DNA of 64,000 bases from Begonia masoniana (taxonomy: Eukaryota; Streptophyta; Magnoliopsida; Cucurbitales; Begoniaceae): the NCBI GenBank assembly GCA_022432975.1, contig CM039510.1:29748412-29812411 (forward strand), given 5' to 3'. This document shows, one piece after another, positions 12,733-23,438 of the stretch. Numbering within the stretch: position 1 is the stretch's first letter; each line of letters opens with the position of its first letter. The notes below the pieces were generated by a model. The model had not been told where the DNA came from and did no database searches. It saw only the letters and a list, made by a program, of their open reading frames with translations. The position numbers and the translations under genes were made by a program.

Positions 12733-12915
12733 GCGCCGATCGATTGGGACCAAGGCCCGATCGATCGGGCCTTCTCTGGTTTCCCCGGTTAAATAACCGT
12801 AAGCACCAATCGATCGGGACATAGGCCCGATCGATCGGGCCCTCTCTAGACTCCGACTTAAATTTTTTTCATAAACCACGATCGATCGGCGCTTGGGTGC
12901 GATCGATCGGGAGGG
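12733..12915. repeat. Cluster of CGATCGATCGG palindromes in B LTR
   Basis: A perfect 22-bp palindrome occupies 12752-12773 (core GGCCCGATCGATCGGGCC flanked by AA/TT). A second perfect 18-bp one lies at 12824-12841. Half-diverged copies occur near 12737, 12808, 12878 and 12900. The mirrored copy is at about 5307-5482 in the left arm. The function is unknown; the symmetric spacing suggests a binding site or hairpin rather than chance. Confidence 0.85.
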
Positions 12916-13691
12916 CACGTTCTGGGCACCCGCACAGCACGCCCAGCGCACCTTGTGCGCGCGCACCCGGCCAGCGTGCCTTCAGTGCCCAGCCAGAGCG
13001 CGTCACCCGCGCCCTCTCGCCCCTTTTCCTACCCCTTTGCCATTTTCTTCAATCTTTCACCTAAAACACACTCCAATTTCCGTCATCAAAACATCCATCA
13101 ACAATCCAACTAAATTACACCTCCCAAAACCCGAACATCCGATCTAAATCATCAATTCCCGACACAAAACTACAATTTTAACTTAACACCACAAACCTAC
13201 TCTCCAATCACCAAAACTCATCAAAAATCTATTCTATTTCATCAAAACGTTCCACAATCCTCAATATTCACCCAAAACACATCAACATCAATATCCTATC
13301 TATTTTCATCAAAACTATCCATACATAGCGAAAGCTATCAAAAAATAAAATCATCAAAACATAAATTTCCAACCTATCTAGATACCAAACATCCTAATAT
13401 GTCTTTCTATACATTTCATCAAATAATCCCAAAACATATAACCTATGCTCCTCATGGGTCGTGCTCGCGTCGACTACGCTGGCCGCTCCCACGAACATCC
13501 TTCCTCAAGCTGGAGGCTCATCGGGTAAAGGGACATCGTCCTCACCTTGCTCGTAGTCACCTACACCATAAAGACACCTATGAGATAAAAATCTCAGCAA
13601 GTTCTACGTAAATGTATATGCACGATCATGTATACAATGAAAACCGTCCATGTCAATTCATTTATCAGTACGTGTCAGTCTATGGTTATCG

Positions 13692-13696
13692 AAAAC
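13692..13696. repeat. Target-site duplication of A, low side (AAAAC)
   Basis: AAAAC precedes the A LTR at 13697 and is repeated at 23439-23443 after the other LTR. It marks integration of A into the B 3' LTR, inside what would be the second leader intron of B. Confidence 0.9.
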
Positions 13697-16247
13697 TGTG
13701 ACAGCCCGAAATCCAAACCCGATCGGGGTCCGGGATCGAAGCCATCACTCCGGGACAGTTAACAGAAAACGGGGACTATTTTTTTTGTAAAACTTTATAC
13801 TTTTAAAACCTTAACAGAGAGTATAAACCTTCTCTGGAAGTGAAACTGGAAAACACATTTAAGCTGGATGTAAATAAACAAAGAGAACAGTTGATGTGAA
13901 TAAGACGAAAACAGTGGATGTATATAAGACAAAAGTGAACAGTACCGGTAGATGGATATAAGACGGGATCGGTAGATGTATATAAAACGAAATCGGTAGA
14001 TGCATATAAGACAAAAGTGAACAGTACCGGCAGATGGATATAAGACGGAATCGGTAGATGTATATAAAACGAAATCGGTAGATGCATATAAGACAAAAGT
14101 GGACAGTACCGGTAGATGGATATAAGACGGGATCGGTAGATGTATATAAAACGAAATCGGTAGATGCATATAAGACAAAAGTGAACAGTACCGGCAGATG
14201 GATATAAGATGGAATCGGTAGATGTATATAAAACGAAATCGGCAGATGCATATAAGACAAAAGTGAACAGTACCGGCAGATGGATATAAGACGGAATCGG
14301 TAGATGTATATAAAACGAAATCGGTAGATGCATATAAGACAAAAGTGGACAGTACCGGTAGATGGATATAAGACGGGATCGGTAGATGTATATAAAACGA
14401 AATCGGTAGATGCATATAAGACAAAAGTGAACAGTACCGGCAGATGGATATAAGACGGAATCGGTAGATGTATATAAAACGAAATCGGCAGATGTATTTT
14501 AAACAAAGGGAACGATGGATGTAGAGTTTAAAGACAAAATTGACAACTTTTATCATGAAGACATACGAACAGAGAGAGTAAAAACAGAAGACATGAAAGT
14601 CTCAAACTCATAAACCAGCTCAAAACCTGATTTTTCGAACACAACAGAAAGCATGACAGAAACTTAGGAAAGATCACACTACATGGATAGCTCTAAAACC
14701 AGGAACTATCTATGCACAGACTAGCAGAAAATATTCCAAACAATTCCAGAATAATTCAGAACATAAATTCAACTGTCAAATACAGGGGTTTTAAATACAT
14801 CAGCAACAGAACCTATACATTACAAAAAAAATCCCAGCAGAGTTTATAAACAAAACACAGGACTATAACAGAGTTTTAAAACAAAACACCAGAATTCCAG
14901 AAGAGTCTACAGATATGATCTTTACTTTAAAGACTTAAACCTCAAGACAGAAAGCTATGTCTGACTGCAGCAACCACCCCGAGAGCTCAAACCACCAGCT
15001 ACATCCGATCGTCATTTTGAGGAACAAGGTCCTCGGTTTCGGGTTCAGTACCTACATCAGAGAGTTCACCTATGAGTCTAAAACTCAGTAAGAACATAAT
15101 ACAGATGCAGTGATGCAAAATGCTATGCATGCAGTTTTCAGAATACAGTGACAGAACAGAACTTTACATTTCAGTGACAGAGGGGTATAAGTGGGGCTTA
15201 TAGGGGAACTGGAAAACAGAGGGTGCACTATCAGGCACAGCAGATTTTCAGTCTCCCAGGGAGGGATAAAACCAGAGGGTCCTTGCTAGGGACAATTCAT
15301 TTTCAGATTCCCAGGGAGGGATAAAACCAGAGGGCCAGTCCCCGTCCCACACTTAACCAATACATTACAGACAGTCAGATTTTATCTTGTTTAGTTTGAA
15401 GCAGTGTACAGAAAACAGTTTTGCATGAGCTTTCAGAAAATCGTGTATGCATGAACATTCACAGTGCTTACAGTTAATATAGCAGACAACAGAAATAACA
15501 GACTATACTGTGAAGCAAAACTATGACATCTCAGAACATAAACTATACTTTTTCTACCCAGAACCACCCAACTGAGACTGAAAACCTAGTACCTCCGTGA
15601 TGTAGGGCCTTAAGGGCCAACTCTCAGTTATGAACTTACCTGTTTGCGGCAATGCAGTGTGCTCGAACGTCCCTGGAGAGTTCGGATCTGTAACATGAAT
15701 GTACAGAATTTAAACGCTACAAATGCTAACTAATATCACGTAGGAAACGCAGCAAACACACTTAAAACACTTTAGAAAACACACCAACGTGTTTTCATCC
15801 AAAACAGTGAGTTTTCACCCAAAACTGAAACCCTAAACTTCGGTAAAAACTCACTTTAAACTTGTCCAAACTTGTTAGCGTTAAAAGATGCTCACCTTTG
15901 CTGAAAAAAAACGGAGAAATGCTGGAGAAACAAAGTGTGGAAGTTTTGTTTCAATCGCCTGGAAGAGAGAAAACAGAAAGGAGAGGTAGAAGTGAGCTTC
16001 ACGTAGGAGGAAGAGAAGACATATCTTCTTCAACAAGTTGCCACTTGGCACTCATCCATTGGTTTGCTTCCACATTTACCCTTCCATTAGCTTTTAACCT
16101 AATTGGCTTGTTTTGATTACACTTAGTTTGATTTTCCCTCAAACATTCTATCATTTTAACCAAAATATTCATTGTATTAATATAATATTAATCCCGTTTA
16201 AACAATCCGGGAAAAACTATTACATGGCAAAAATGCCGGGTGTTACA
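13697..16247 (-). mobile_element. A 3' LTR
   Basis: Reads on minus TGTAACACCCGG... to ...CGGGCTGTCACA, 2551 bp. It includes the 82-bp minisatellite (about 13930-14500), the paired CCTACATCA / TGATGTAGG segments flanking candidate intron 2, and the donor CAG/GTAAGTTC. It directly follows the polypurine tract at 16248-16264. The three long open frames on its minus strand (13795-14556, 13803-14342, 13859-14506) come from the minisatellite and are not genes. Confidence 0.95.
13930..14500 (-). repeat. 82-bp minisatellite in A 3' LTR
   Basis: About seven units of the same 82-bp repeat seen at 3731-4307. On the + strand it shows repeated atcggtagatg / atcggcagatg / accggtagatgg phrases separated by tatataaaacgaa and tataagacaaaagtg. 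Confidence 0.9.
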
Positions 16248-16264
16248 TTCCACCCACCTTAAAA
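16248..16264 (-). promoter_or_regulatory. Polypurine tract of A
   Basis: On minus, TTTTAAGGTGGGTGGAA abuts the 3' LTR start. This is the expected primer for plus-strand DNA synthesis. It is preceded by the dyad AAATTTTGGGGACAAAATTT (about 16265-16285), a phrase that recurs as ttttgagga(c/g)... before the tract in B, E, F and H. Confidence 0.85.
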
Positions 16265-16287
16265 GAAATTTTGTCCCCAAAATTTGC

Positions 16288-19200
16288 TTAAGAGAAGAGG
16301 TCCGGATATTGGGCTCTAACATCTTCTTGTCTTTCCCATGTGGCTTCCTCCACGTTGTGATTACGCCATAAAACTTTCACCAACGGGACCACTTTGTTGC
16401 GCAACACTTTGACTGAGGTATCCAGAATCTGTATGGGCCTTTCTTCATATGTAAGTGTCGGCATGATGTCAAAGTCCACATGTTGCACGATCTGAGTTGG
16501 ATCCCGTACACACTTTCTCAGCATCGAAACATGAAAAACATTGTGAACTCCATCCATTGACGCTGGCAACTGTAGTCTGTAGGCCATGTTCCCAACTCTC
16601 TTTAAAATGGAAAAAGGCCCAACAAATCTTGGGCTTAGCTTCCCCTTCTTACCAAATCTCATCACGCCTTTGAAAGGTGACACCTTCAAAAACACCTCAT
16701 CACCCTCAGCAAATTCTAAATCTCTTCTCCGATGGTCTGCATAGCTCTTCTGTCGACTTTGTGCAGCTTGGATTCTTTGCTTGATTGCCGTTATTACCCC
16801 AGACATCTGTTGTAGTATCTCGGGGCCGATAAGCTTGGTTTCCCCAACTTCATCCCAACACAACGGGGACCTACACTTTCTGCCATAAAGTGCTTCATAT
16901 GGAGCCATGCCGATGGTAGCCTGATAGCTATTGTTGTAGGCAAACTCCACAAGTGGCAAATATCTACTCCAAGGAGCATGAAGTTCCAGCACGCACGCCC
17001 TTAACATATCCTCCAATGTCTGAATCGTTCTCTCAGATTGTCCATCCGTCTGTGGGTGAAACGCCGTGCTGAAGTCCAGTCTAGTGCCCAAGGAGCTTTG
17101 CAAGCTTTTCCAAAACCTGGAAGTGAATCTAGGATCCCGGTCAGAAACAATCGACACCGGAATACCATGCAGCTTAACAATCTCACTGATGTACAGCTCC
17201 GCATACTGATCCATGGAGTATGTCGTCTTCACAGGTAGAAAGTGGGCCGACTTCGTCAATCTGTCAACTATGACCCAAATGCTATTATGGCCCTTAGCTG
17301 TCCTTGGAAGGCCAACAACAAAGTCCATTGTGATGTTCTCCCACTTCCATTCGGGAATCGGAAGAGGCTGAAGCGTCCCACTTGGTCGTTGATGTTCAGC
17401 TTTGACTTGTTGACATATCATACAAGACTCCACATACTTGGCCACTTCATTCTTCATATTCGGCCACCAGAAGTGAAGTTTCAAGTCCTGATACATCTTT
17501 GTGCTTCCAGGATGCACAGAGAAAGAAGATGAATGGGCTTCCGACAAGATGTGCTTCCGTAGCTCTTCGTCTTTCGGAACATACCATCTGTTTTTGAACT
17601 TCAGAATTCCATCTCCCGAATAACTGAAATCGGAAGAAGCCATTGGTACCTTGCCCACCATATCAGCCATCTCCTTTGAATTGGTCTTCTGGGCTTCCTT
17701 AATTCGGTCCAAGACGGTGGGCCGTAGGGTTAAGTCTGCTAGTATGGCCGATAGCCCAGAAACTATCTCCATATCGAACTTCTGTATCTCCGTCCTCAAA
17801 GGCATCGATACGGCCGACATAACTGGTTGCATAGTAGCTGGCATCCTGCTCAGTGCATCAGCTACCACATTAGCTTTACCAGGATGGTATTTGATCTCAA
17901 CATCGTAGTCTTTTACAAATTCTAACCACCGCCTCTGTCTCATATTCAACTCTTTCTGAGTAAAGAGGTACTTCAAACTCTTGTGGTCAGAAAACACCTC
18001 ACATGATTGTCCATATAGGTGATGTCTCCATACTTTCAGCGCAAATACAACTGCCGCTAACTCAAGGTCGTGAGTAGGGTAGCTTTGCTCGTGGTTTTTC
18101 AATTGTCGGGATGCGTATGCCACTACTTTCCCTTCCTGCATTAATACACATCCCAAACCAATCTTGGATGCATCGCAGTATACGCTGAATTTTCCGTCTT
18201 CAGTTGGCAATACTAGTAGAGGGGCCGTGGTTAATTTCTGCTTGAGTGTCTGAAAGCTCACATCACATGCTTCAGACCACCTGAACTTGATGTCCTTCTT
18301 TGTTAAGCTGGTCATAGGTTTTGCTATCACAGAGAAGTCTTTAATGAACTTCCTGTAATAACCAGCTAGTCCGATAAAGCTTCGTACTTCGCTGGCATTC
18401 CTCGGTTTTGGCCAATCTTTCACGGCCAGAATCTTGGCTGGATCCACGGACACTCCTTCTGCCGACACCACATGGCCCAAGAAATTAATTCTGCTCAGCC
18501 AGAATTCACACTTTGATAGCTTGGCATATAATTGATGCTGCTTTAGGATTGACAGTACAATAGCCAAGTGCTTTTCATGTTCGGCCTCATTCCTGGAATA
18601 AACCAGAATGTCGTTGATGAAAACGATCACAAATTTATCCAAGACATCTTGGAATATCCTGTTCATCAGGTCCATAAATGCTGCCGGAGCATTAGTTAAC
18701 CCGAACGACATCACCAAGAACTCGTAATGCCCGTACCGGGTCCTGAAGGCGGTCTTTGGAATATCTTCGGGTCTGACCTTCAACTGGTAATAACCGGAGC
18801 GCAAGTCAATCTTTGAGAATACCCGAGCCCCCTGCAACTGATCAAACAAATCATCGATTCTTGGCAACGGGTACTTATTCTTGATCGTCAACTTATTCAG
18901 CTCACGGTAGTCAATACACATCCGTAGGGACCCATCCTTCTTCTTAACAAATAAGACGGGAGCACCCCATGGGGAGAAACTTGGGCGCACAAAACCCTTG
19001 TCCACCAGTTCTTTCAGCTGAGTCTTCAACTCCTTCAGCTCTATTGGTGCCATGCGGTACGGATTCTTCGATACTGGTTCAGCACCAGGATACACATCGA
19101 TCTCGAACTCGATCTCACGATCAGGTGGCAATCCCGGCAAGTCATCCAGGAAGACCTCTGAGAAGTCTCGAACCACCGGAATATTTTGAAGTTCCACCTC

Positions 19201-20709
19201 ACCTTGTCTTTGAATATCTACCACGTTGGCAAGGAATCCGACACATCCTGACCTCATCAGCTGTTGAGCTTTCAAGGTGGATATAACAGGCACACTATGT
19301 TTCTTTGGTATTGCCTGATAGGAGAACTCTACTTTGTTCGGGCGCTTAAAAGTCACGAGCCCGGACCTACAGTCGATGGTGGCATGATGTCTAAATAGCC
19401 AGTCCATCCCCAGAATGACGTCGTACCCTTTCATACCAATAACGATGAGGTTGGCGTACAACTTCTGGTCTCCTACTGACACTACATCACCCCGTATGAC
19501 CCGCTCGGAGTGCATAAACTCTCCAGACGGTAGCATAATGCTGTAGGGCTGATCAGACAACGTACAACTAACCTTCTGTCTAACTACGAAGTCCCCCGAC
19601 ACAAATGAATGTGTGGCCCCAGTATCCCACAAGGTATAAGCAGGTACATCACACACCAAAATTGTACCTGTGATTGCTGTGTGCAAATCAGCATCATCAA
19701 CATCCTCCATCATTGCAAACACTCTTGGCATGACTTGACCTGTTCTGGTGTCGGGCATTGGGCAATCCCGAACAAGATGGCCTACTTTGCCGCATCGGAA
19801 ACACTGGCCAGCAGCAAGCCTACATTCTCCTCTGTGAGGTTTCTGGCACTGTGGGCATACTAAAGGCTGAGGAGCCCCCATTGGTCTCTTTCCTTTGTCT
19901 TGGTAGAGGATGGCTTCATTGGGCCTTTTAATGCCCCTGTTTTGTTGCTGTTGAGGTTGTAAATTCTGACCTCTTTGTTGTTGTTGTTGAGGAACACTTC
20001 GAATAGTCCCTCTTGGTGAATCTCTTTGTCTCTGGGACTTTATTTCTAAGGCCTCTAACTGATAGGCCTTGGCCACCACCTTCACATATGGTGCCTCATC
20101 AAAACCTCCAGTTGTGATTCCTCGCAGAAGGTCCATTTTCAAACCTTGAATAAACTGGTGTACCTTGTTCTCATCAGTGGCCACCATGTGTGTTGCATAT
20201 CGGGATAACGACTCAAATTTCTGAACATATTCAGCCACTGACCCATACTGTCGCAGCCGAGAGAACTCAAGCAGCTTTTCCTTCCTCACTCCTCTGTCAA
20301 AGTACTTCTCGTAGAAGATTTTCGTGAATCCTTCCCAGCTTAATGCCACTGTAGTTGACTGCACTGTGTCCCACCAAAATCCCGCACTTTCGGTGAGATA
20401 GAACGTGGCACAAATAACTTTCTTGCTGTCTTCTACTTCAGCATAGCCGAACATCTTCTCCATTGTTCGAATCCAAGTTTCAGCACGGGTCGGGTCTGTA
20501 GACAGTCCATCAAATGAAGGCGGCTGAAGTCGCCGAAATCTATCTCCACTGTTATCACGTGAAGCATTCCCATGATTATTGTTATTGTTCCCGCCATCTT
20601 CTCTGGCCATCATACGTTCCACCATGCGGGATTGTACTCCCATCAGCTCGGTTAATCTGTCAATGGCCCGAGAACTTTCACTTGACTCTTCCTGATGTCC
20701 TCTCACCAT
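16288..20709 (-). CDS. Gag-pol polyprotein of element A (chromodomain type)
   Basis: 1473 residues, starting MVRGHQEES right after a candidate leader intron. Order: gag capsid (WW near residue 110), Gln-rich linker, one CCHC knuckle at residues 303-316 ([14 protein letters not shown]), aspartic protease DTGATHSF at 362, reverse transcriptase, RNase H (DASKIGLG near 846), integrase with an HHCC finger (HPGSTKMY...CMICQQ) and the D-D(35)E residues near 1129, 1190 and 1226, then a chromodomain-like tail ([15 protein letters not shown]). Such proteins make and insert the retrotransposon cDNA in the nucleus. Oddity: the FxDD box reads FINDIL, with Asn at 699 where E, F and B have Asp. That Asp binds catalytic metal, so the enzyme is probably dead although the frame is intact. 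Confidence 0.96.
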   Translation of the reverse strand: MVRGHQEESSESSRAIDRLTELMGVQSRMVERMMAREDGGNNNNNHGNASRDNSGDRFRRLQPPSFDGLSTDPTRAETWIRTMEKMFGYAEVEDSKKVICATFYLTESAGFWWDTVQSTTVALSWEGFTKIFYEKYFDRGVRKEKLLEFSRLRQYGSVAEYVQKFESLSRYATHMVATDENKVHQFIQGLKMDLLRGITTGGFDEAPYVKVVAKAYQLEALEIKSQRQRDSPRGTIRSVPQQQQQRGQNLQPQQQQNRGIKRPNEAILYQDKGKRPMGAPQPLVCPQCQKPHRGECRLAAGQCFRCGKVGHLVRDCPMPDTRTGQVMPRVFAMMEDVDDADLHTAITGTILVCDVPAYTLWDTGATHSFVSGDFVVRQKVSCTLSDQPYSIMLPSGEFMHSERVIRGDVVSVGDQKLYANLIVIGMKGYDVILGMDWLFRHHATIDCRSGLVTFKRPNKVEFSYQAIPKKHSVPVISTLKAQQLMRSGCVGFLANVVDIQRQGEVELQNIPVVRDFSEVFLDDLPGLPPDREIEFEIDVYPGAEPVSKNPYRMAPIELKELKTQLKELVDKGFVRPSFSPWGAPVLFVKKKDGSLRMCIDYRELNKLTIKNKYPLPRIDDLFDQLQGARVFSKIDLRSGYYQLKVRPEDIPKTAFRTRYGHYEFLVMSFGLTNAPAAFMDLMNRIFQDVLDKFVIVFINDILVYSRNEAEHEKHLAIVLSILKQHQLYAKLSKCEFWLSRINFLGHVVSAEGVSVDPAKILAVKDWPKPRNASEVRSFIGLAGYYRKFIKDFSVIAKPMTSLTKKDIKFRWSEACDVSFQTLKQKLTTAPLLVLPTEDGKFSVYCDASKIGLGCVLMQEGKVVAYASRQLKNHEQSYPTHDLELAAVVFALKVWRHHLYGQSCEVFSDHKSLKYLFTQKELNMRQRRWLEFVKDYDVEIKYHPGKANVVADALSRMPATMQPVMSAVSMPLRTEIQKFDMEIVSGLSAILADLTLRPTVLDRIKEAQKTNSKEMADMVGKVPMASSDFSYSGDGILKFKNRWYVPKDEELRKHILSEAHSSSFSVHPGSTKMYQDLKLHFWWPNMKNEVAKYVESCMICQQVKAEHQRPSGTLQPLPIPEWKWENITMDFVVGLPRTAKGHNSIWVIVDRLTKSAHFLPVKTTYSMDQYAELYISEIVKLHGIPVSIVSDRDPRFTSRFWKSLQSSLGTRLDFSTAFHPQTDGQSERTIQTLEDMLRACVLELHAPWSRYLPLVEFAYNNSYQATIGMAPYEALYGRKCRSPLCWDEVGETKLIGPEILQQMSGVITAIKQRIQAAQSRQKSYADHRRRDLEFAEGDEVFLKVSPFKGVMRFGKKGKLSPRFVGPFSILKRVGNMAYRLQLPASMDGVHNVFHVSMLRKCVRDPTQIVQHVDFDIMPTLTYEERPIQILDTSVKVLRNKVVPLVKVLWRNHNVEEATWERQEDVRAQYPDLFS

Positions 20710-20721
20710 TTCTAACGAACC

Positions 20722-20780
20722 CTATAAACAGAATAACCTAATTTAATAAACAGAACTTTGACAGGAATTTAAACACTCAC
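20722..20780 (-). other. Candidate 59-nt leader intron upstream of A gag
   Basis: On minus, CCAACT/GTGAGTGTTTA begins it and TTCTGTTTATAG/GGTTCG ends it, 12 nt before ATG at 20709. The same donor phrase and nearly the same length (59-60 nt) recur in E, F and G2, with little identity in the interior. That pattern suggests a minimal intron or a fixed-length spacer. Confidence 0.5.
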
Positions 20781-20852
20781 AGTTGGTGGAGCGATCTCAC
20801 GTGGCGGGTTGCGCAGTCAGACATTTCACAGAATCGGTTTTAAAACCTTGTC

Positions 20853-20863
20853 TCTCTGATACC
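20853..20863 (-). promoter_or_regulatory. Primer-binding site of A
   Basis: TGGTATCAGAG on minus, 5 nt inside the end of the 5' LTR. It is complementary to the 3' end of plant initiator-Met tRNA, the usual primer of this group. It confirms strand and LTR boundary. Confidence 0.9.
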
Positions 20864-20868
20864 ACAAC

Positions 20869-23438
20869 TGAGACAGCCCGAAATCCAAACCCGATCGGGG
20901 TCCGGGATCGAAGCCATCACTCCGGGACAGTTAACAGAAAACGGGGACTATTTTTTTTGTAAAACTTTATACTTTTAAAACCTTAACAGAGAGTATAAAC
21001 CTTCTCTGGAAGTGAAACTGGAAAACACATTTAAGCTGGATGTAAATAAACAAAGAGAACAGTTGATGTGAATAAGACGAAAACAGTGGATGTATATAAG
21101 ACAAAAGTGAACAGTACCGGTAGATGGATATAAGACGGGATCGGTAGATGTATATAAAACGAAATCGGTAGATGCATATAAGACAAAAGTGAACAGTACC
21201 GGCAGATGGATATAAGACGGAATCGGTAGATGTATATAAAACGAAATCGGTAGATGCATATAAGACAAAAGTGGACAGTACCGGTAGATGGATATAAGAC
21301 GGGATCGGTAGATGTATATAAAACGAAATCGGTAGATGCATATAAGACAAAAGTGAACAGTACCGGCAGATGGATATAAGACGGAATCGGTAGATGTATA
21401 TAAAACGAAATCGGCAGATGCATATAAGACAAAAGTGAACAGTACCGGCAGATGGATATAAGACGGAATCGGTAGATGTATATAAAACGAAATCGGTAGA
21501 TGCATATAAGACAAAAGTGGACAGTACCGGTAGATGGATATAAGACGGGATCGGTAGATGTATATAAAACGAAATCGGTAGATGCATATAAGACAAAAGT
21601 GAACAGTACCGGCAGATGGATATAAGACGGAATCGGTAGATGTATATAAAACGAAATCGGCAGATGTATTTTAAACAAAGGGAACGATGGATGTAGAGTT
21701 TAAAGACAAAATTGACAACTTTTATCATGAAGACATACGAACAGAGAGAGTAAAAACAGAAGACATGAAAGTCTCAAACTCATAAACCAGCTCAAAACCT
21801 GATTTTTCGAACACAACAGAAAGCATGACAGAAACTTAGGAAAGATCACACTACATGGATAGCTCTAAAACCAGGAACTATCTATGCACAGACTAGCAGA
21901 AAATATTCCAAACAATTCCAGAATACTTCAGAACATAAATTCAACTGTCAAATACAGGGGTTTTAAATACATCAGCAACAGAACCTATACATTACAAAAA
22001 AAATCCCAGCAGAGTTTATAAACAAAACACAGGACTATAACAGAGTTTTAAAACAAAACACCAGAATTCCAGAAGAGTCTACAGATATGATCTTTACTTT
22101 AAAGACTTAAACCTCAAGACAGAAAGCTATGTCTGACTGCAGCAACCACCCCGAGAGCTCAAACCACCAGCTACATCCGATCGTCATTTTGAGGAACAAG
22201 GTCCTCGGTTTCGGGTTCAGTACCTACATCAGAGAGTTCACCTATGAGTCTAAAACTCAGTAAGAACATAATACAGATGCAGTGATGCAAAATGCTATGC
22301 ATGCAGTTTTCAGAATACAGTGACAGAACAGAACTTTACATTTCAGTGACAGAGGGGTATAAGTGGGGCTTATAGGGGAACTGGCAAACAGAGGGTGCAC
22401 TATCAGGCACAGCAGATTTTCAGTCTCCCAGGGAGGGATAAAACCAGAGGGTCCTTGCTAGGGACAATTCATTTTCAGATTCCCAGGGAGGGATAAAACC
22501 AGAGGGTCAGTCCCCGTCCCACACTTAACCAATACATTACAGACAGTCAGATTTTATCTTGTTTAGTTTGAAGCAGTGTACAGAAAACAGTTTTGCATGA
22601 GCTTTCAGAAAATCGTGTATGCATGAACATTCACAGTGCTTACAGTTAATATAGCAGACAACAGAAATAACAGACTATACTGTGAAGCAAAACTATGACA
22701 TCTCAGAACATAAACTATACTTTTTCTACCCAGAACCACCCAACTGAGACTGAAAACCTAGTACCTCCGTGATGTAGGGCCTTAAGGGCCAACTCTCAGT
22801 TATGAACTTACCTGTTTGCGGCAATGCAGTGTGCTCGAACGTCCCTGGAGAGTTCGGATCTGTAACATGAATGTACAGAATTTAAACGCTACAAATGCTA
22901 ACTAATATCACGTAGGAAACGCAGCAAACACACTTAAAACACTTTAGAAAACACACCAACGTGTTTTCATCCAAAACAGTGAGTTTTCACCCAAAACTGA
23001 AACCCTAAACTTCGGTAAAAACTCACTTTAAACTTGTCCAAACTTGTTAGCGTTAAAAGATGCTCACCTTTGCTGAAAAAAAACGGAGAAATGCTGGAGA
23101 AACAAAGTGTGGAAGTTTTGTTTCAATCGCCTGGAAGAGAGAAAACAGAAAGGAGAGGTAGAAGTGAGCTTCACGTAGGAGGAAGAGAAGACATATCTTC
23201 TTCAACAAGTTGCCACTTGGCACTCATCCATTGGTTTGCTTCCACCTACCATAATCACTTCCACATTTACCCTTCCATTAGCTTTTAACCTAATTGGCTT
23301 GTTTTGATTACACTTAGTTTGATTTTCCCTCAAACATTCTATCATTTTAACCAAAATATTCATTGTATTAATATAATATTAATCCCGTTTAAACAATCCG
23401 GGAAAAACTATTACATGGCAAAAATGCCGGGTGTTACA
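20869..23438 (-). mobile_element. A 5' LTR
   Basis: 2570 bp, starts TGTAACACCCGG at 23438 and ends CTGTCTCA at 20869 (the 3' LTR ends CTGTCACA). Candidate leader signals on minus: donor 1 AAAG/GTGAGC with the intron starting at 23067; acceptor 1 GTTACAG with exon starting at 22859; microexon 22812-22859 (48 nt); donor 2 CAG/GTAAGT at 22811; acceptor 2 GATGTAG ending at 22224. The 82-bp minisatellite lies at about 21105-21665. I see no clear TATA box. Confidence 0.95.
22224..22811 (-). other. Candidate leader intron 2 of A with complementary ends
   Basis: 588 nt between CAG/GTAAGTTC and CTGATGTAG/GTAC. CCTACATCA (plus coordinates 22770-22778), 33 nt after the donor, pairs with TGATGTAGG at the acceptor (22223-22231), 9 nt perfect. 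The body holds two tandem copies of an approximately 60-bp repeat with the ccctccctggga phrase (about 22420-22510). Confidence 0.6.

Larger units (their letters stand above)
12201..13696 (-). mobile_element. B 3' LTR, distal portion (after the A insertion)
   Basis: Runs on minus from the A insertion point (13696) to the LTR end at 12201. It carries the second candidate splice acceptor TTATGGTGTAG/GTGAC (AG at 13561-13562), a long AT-rich tract, a GC-rich block with palindromes (12733-12915) and the terminal ...GGGTCGTTACA. The open frames at 12724-12966 and 12893-13147 are compositional and not gene-like. Confidence 0.88.
9952..18290 (-). repeat. Right arm of the giant inverted repeat
   Basis: Reverse complement of 1-8267. 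The inner breakpoint is sharp: identity begins at about 9952 (attttt-gcttaag) and matches the left arm up to 8267. The 1684 bp between are not mirrored. The outer limit is set only by the window edge and lies near 18290, in the RNase H-coding part of element A. This arm is the better-preserved copy: its A reading frame is open, while the left copy is broken. Confidence 0.85.
13697..23438 (-). mobile_element. Element A: complete Ty3/gypsy chromovirus (Tekay/Del-like)
   Basis: 9742 bp with two LTRs (13697-16247 and 20869-23438), a polypurine tract, a primer-binding site, a single full-length gag-pol frame and TSD AAAAC. By eye the LTRs differ at only a handful of bases plus one 19-bp indel (the 5' LTR has extra cacctaccataatcacttc-like sequence near 23247-23265), so insertion was recent. 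Its host is the 3' LTR of B. The only obvious lesion is the reverse-transcriptase active-site Asn described under the CDS. Confidence 0.97.

Noticed and set aside
16288..20709. Possibility that the polyproteins are endogenous pararetroviruses (Caulimoviridae)
   Set aside because: Integrase with D-D(35)E, LTR pairs and 5-bp target duplications are present; no movement or coat protein signatures.
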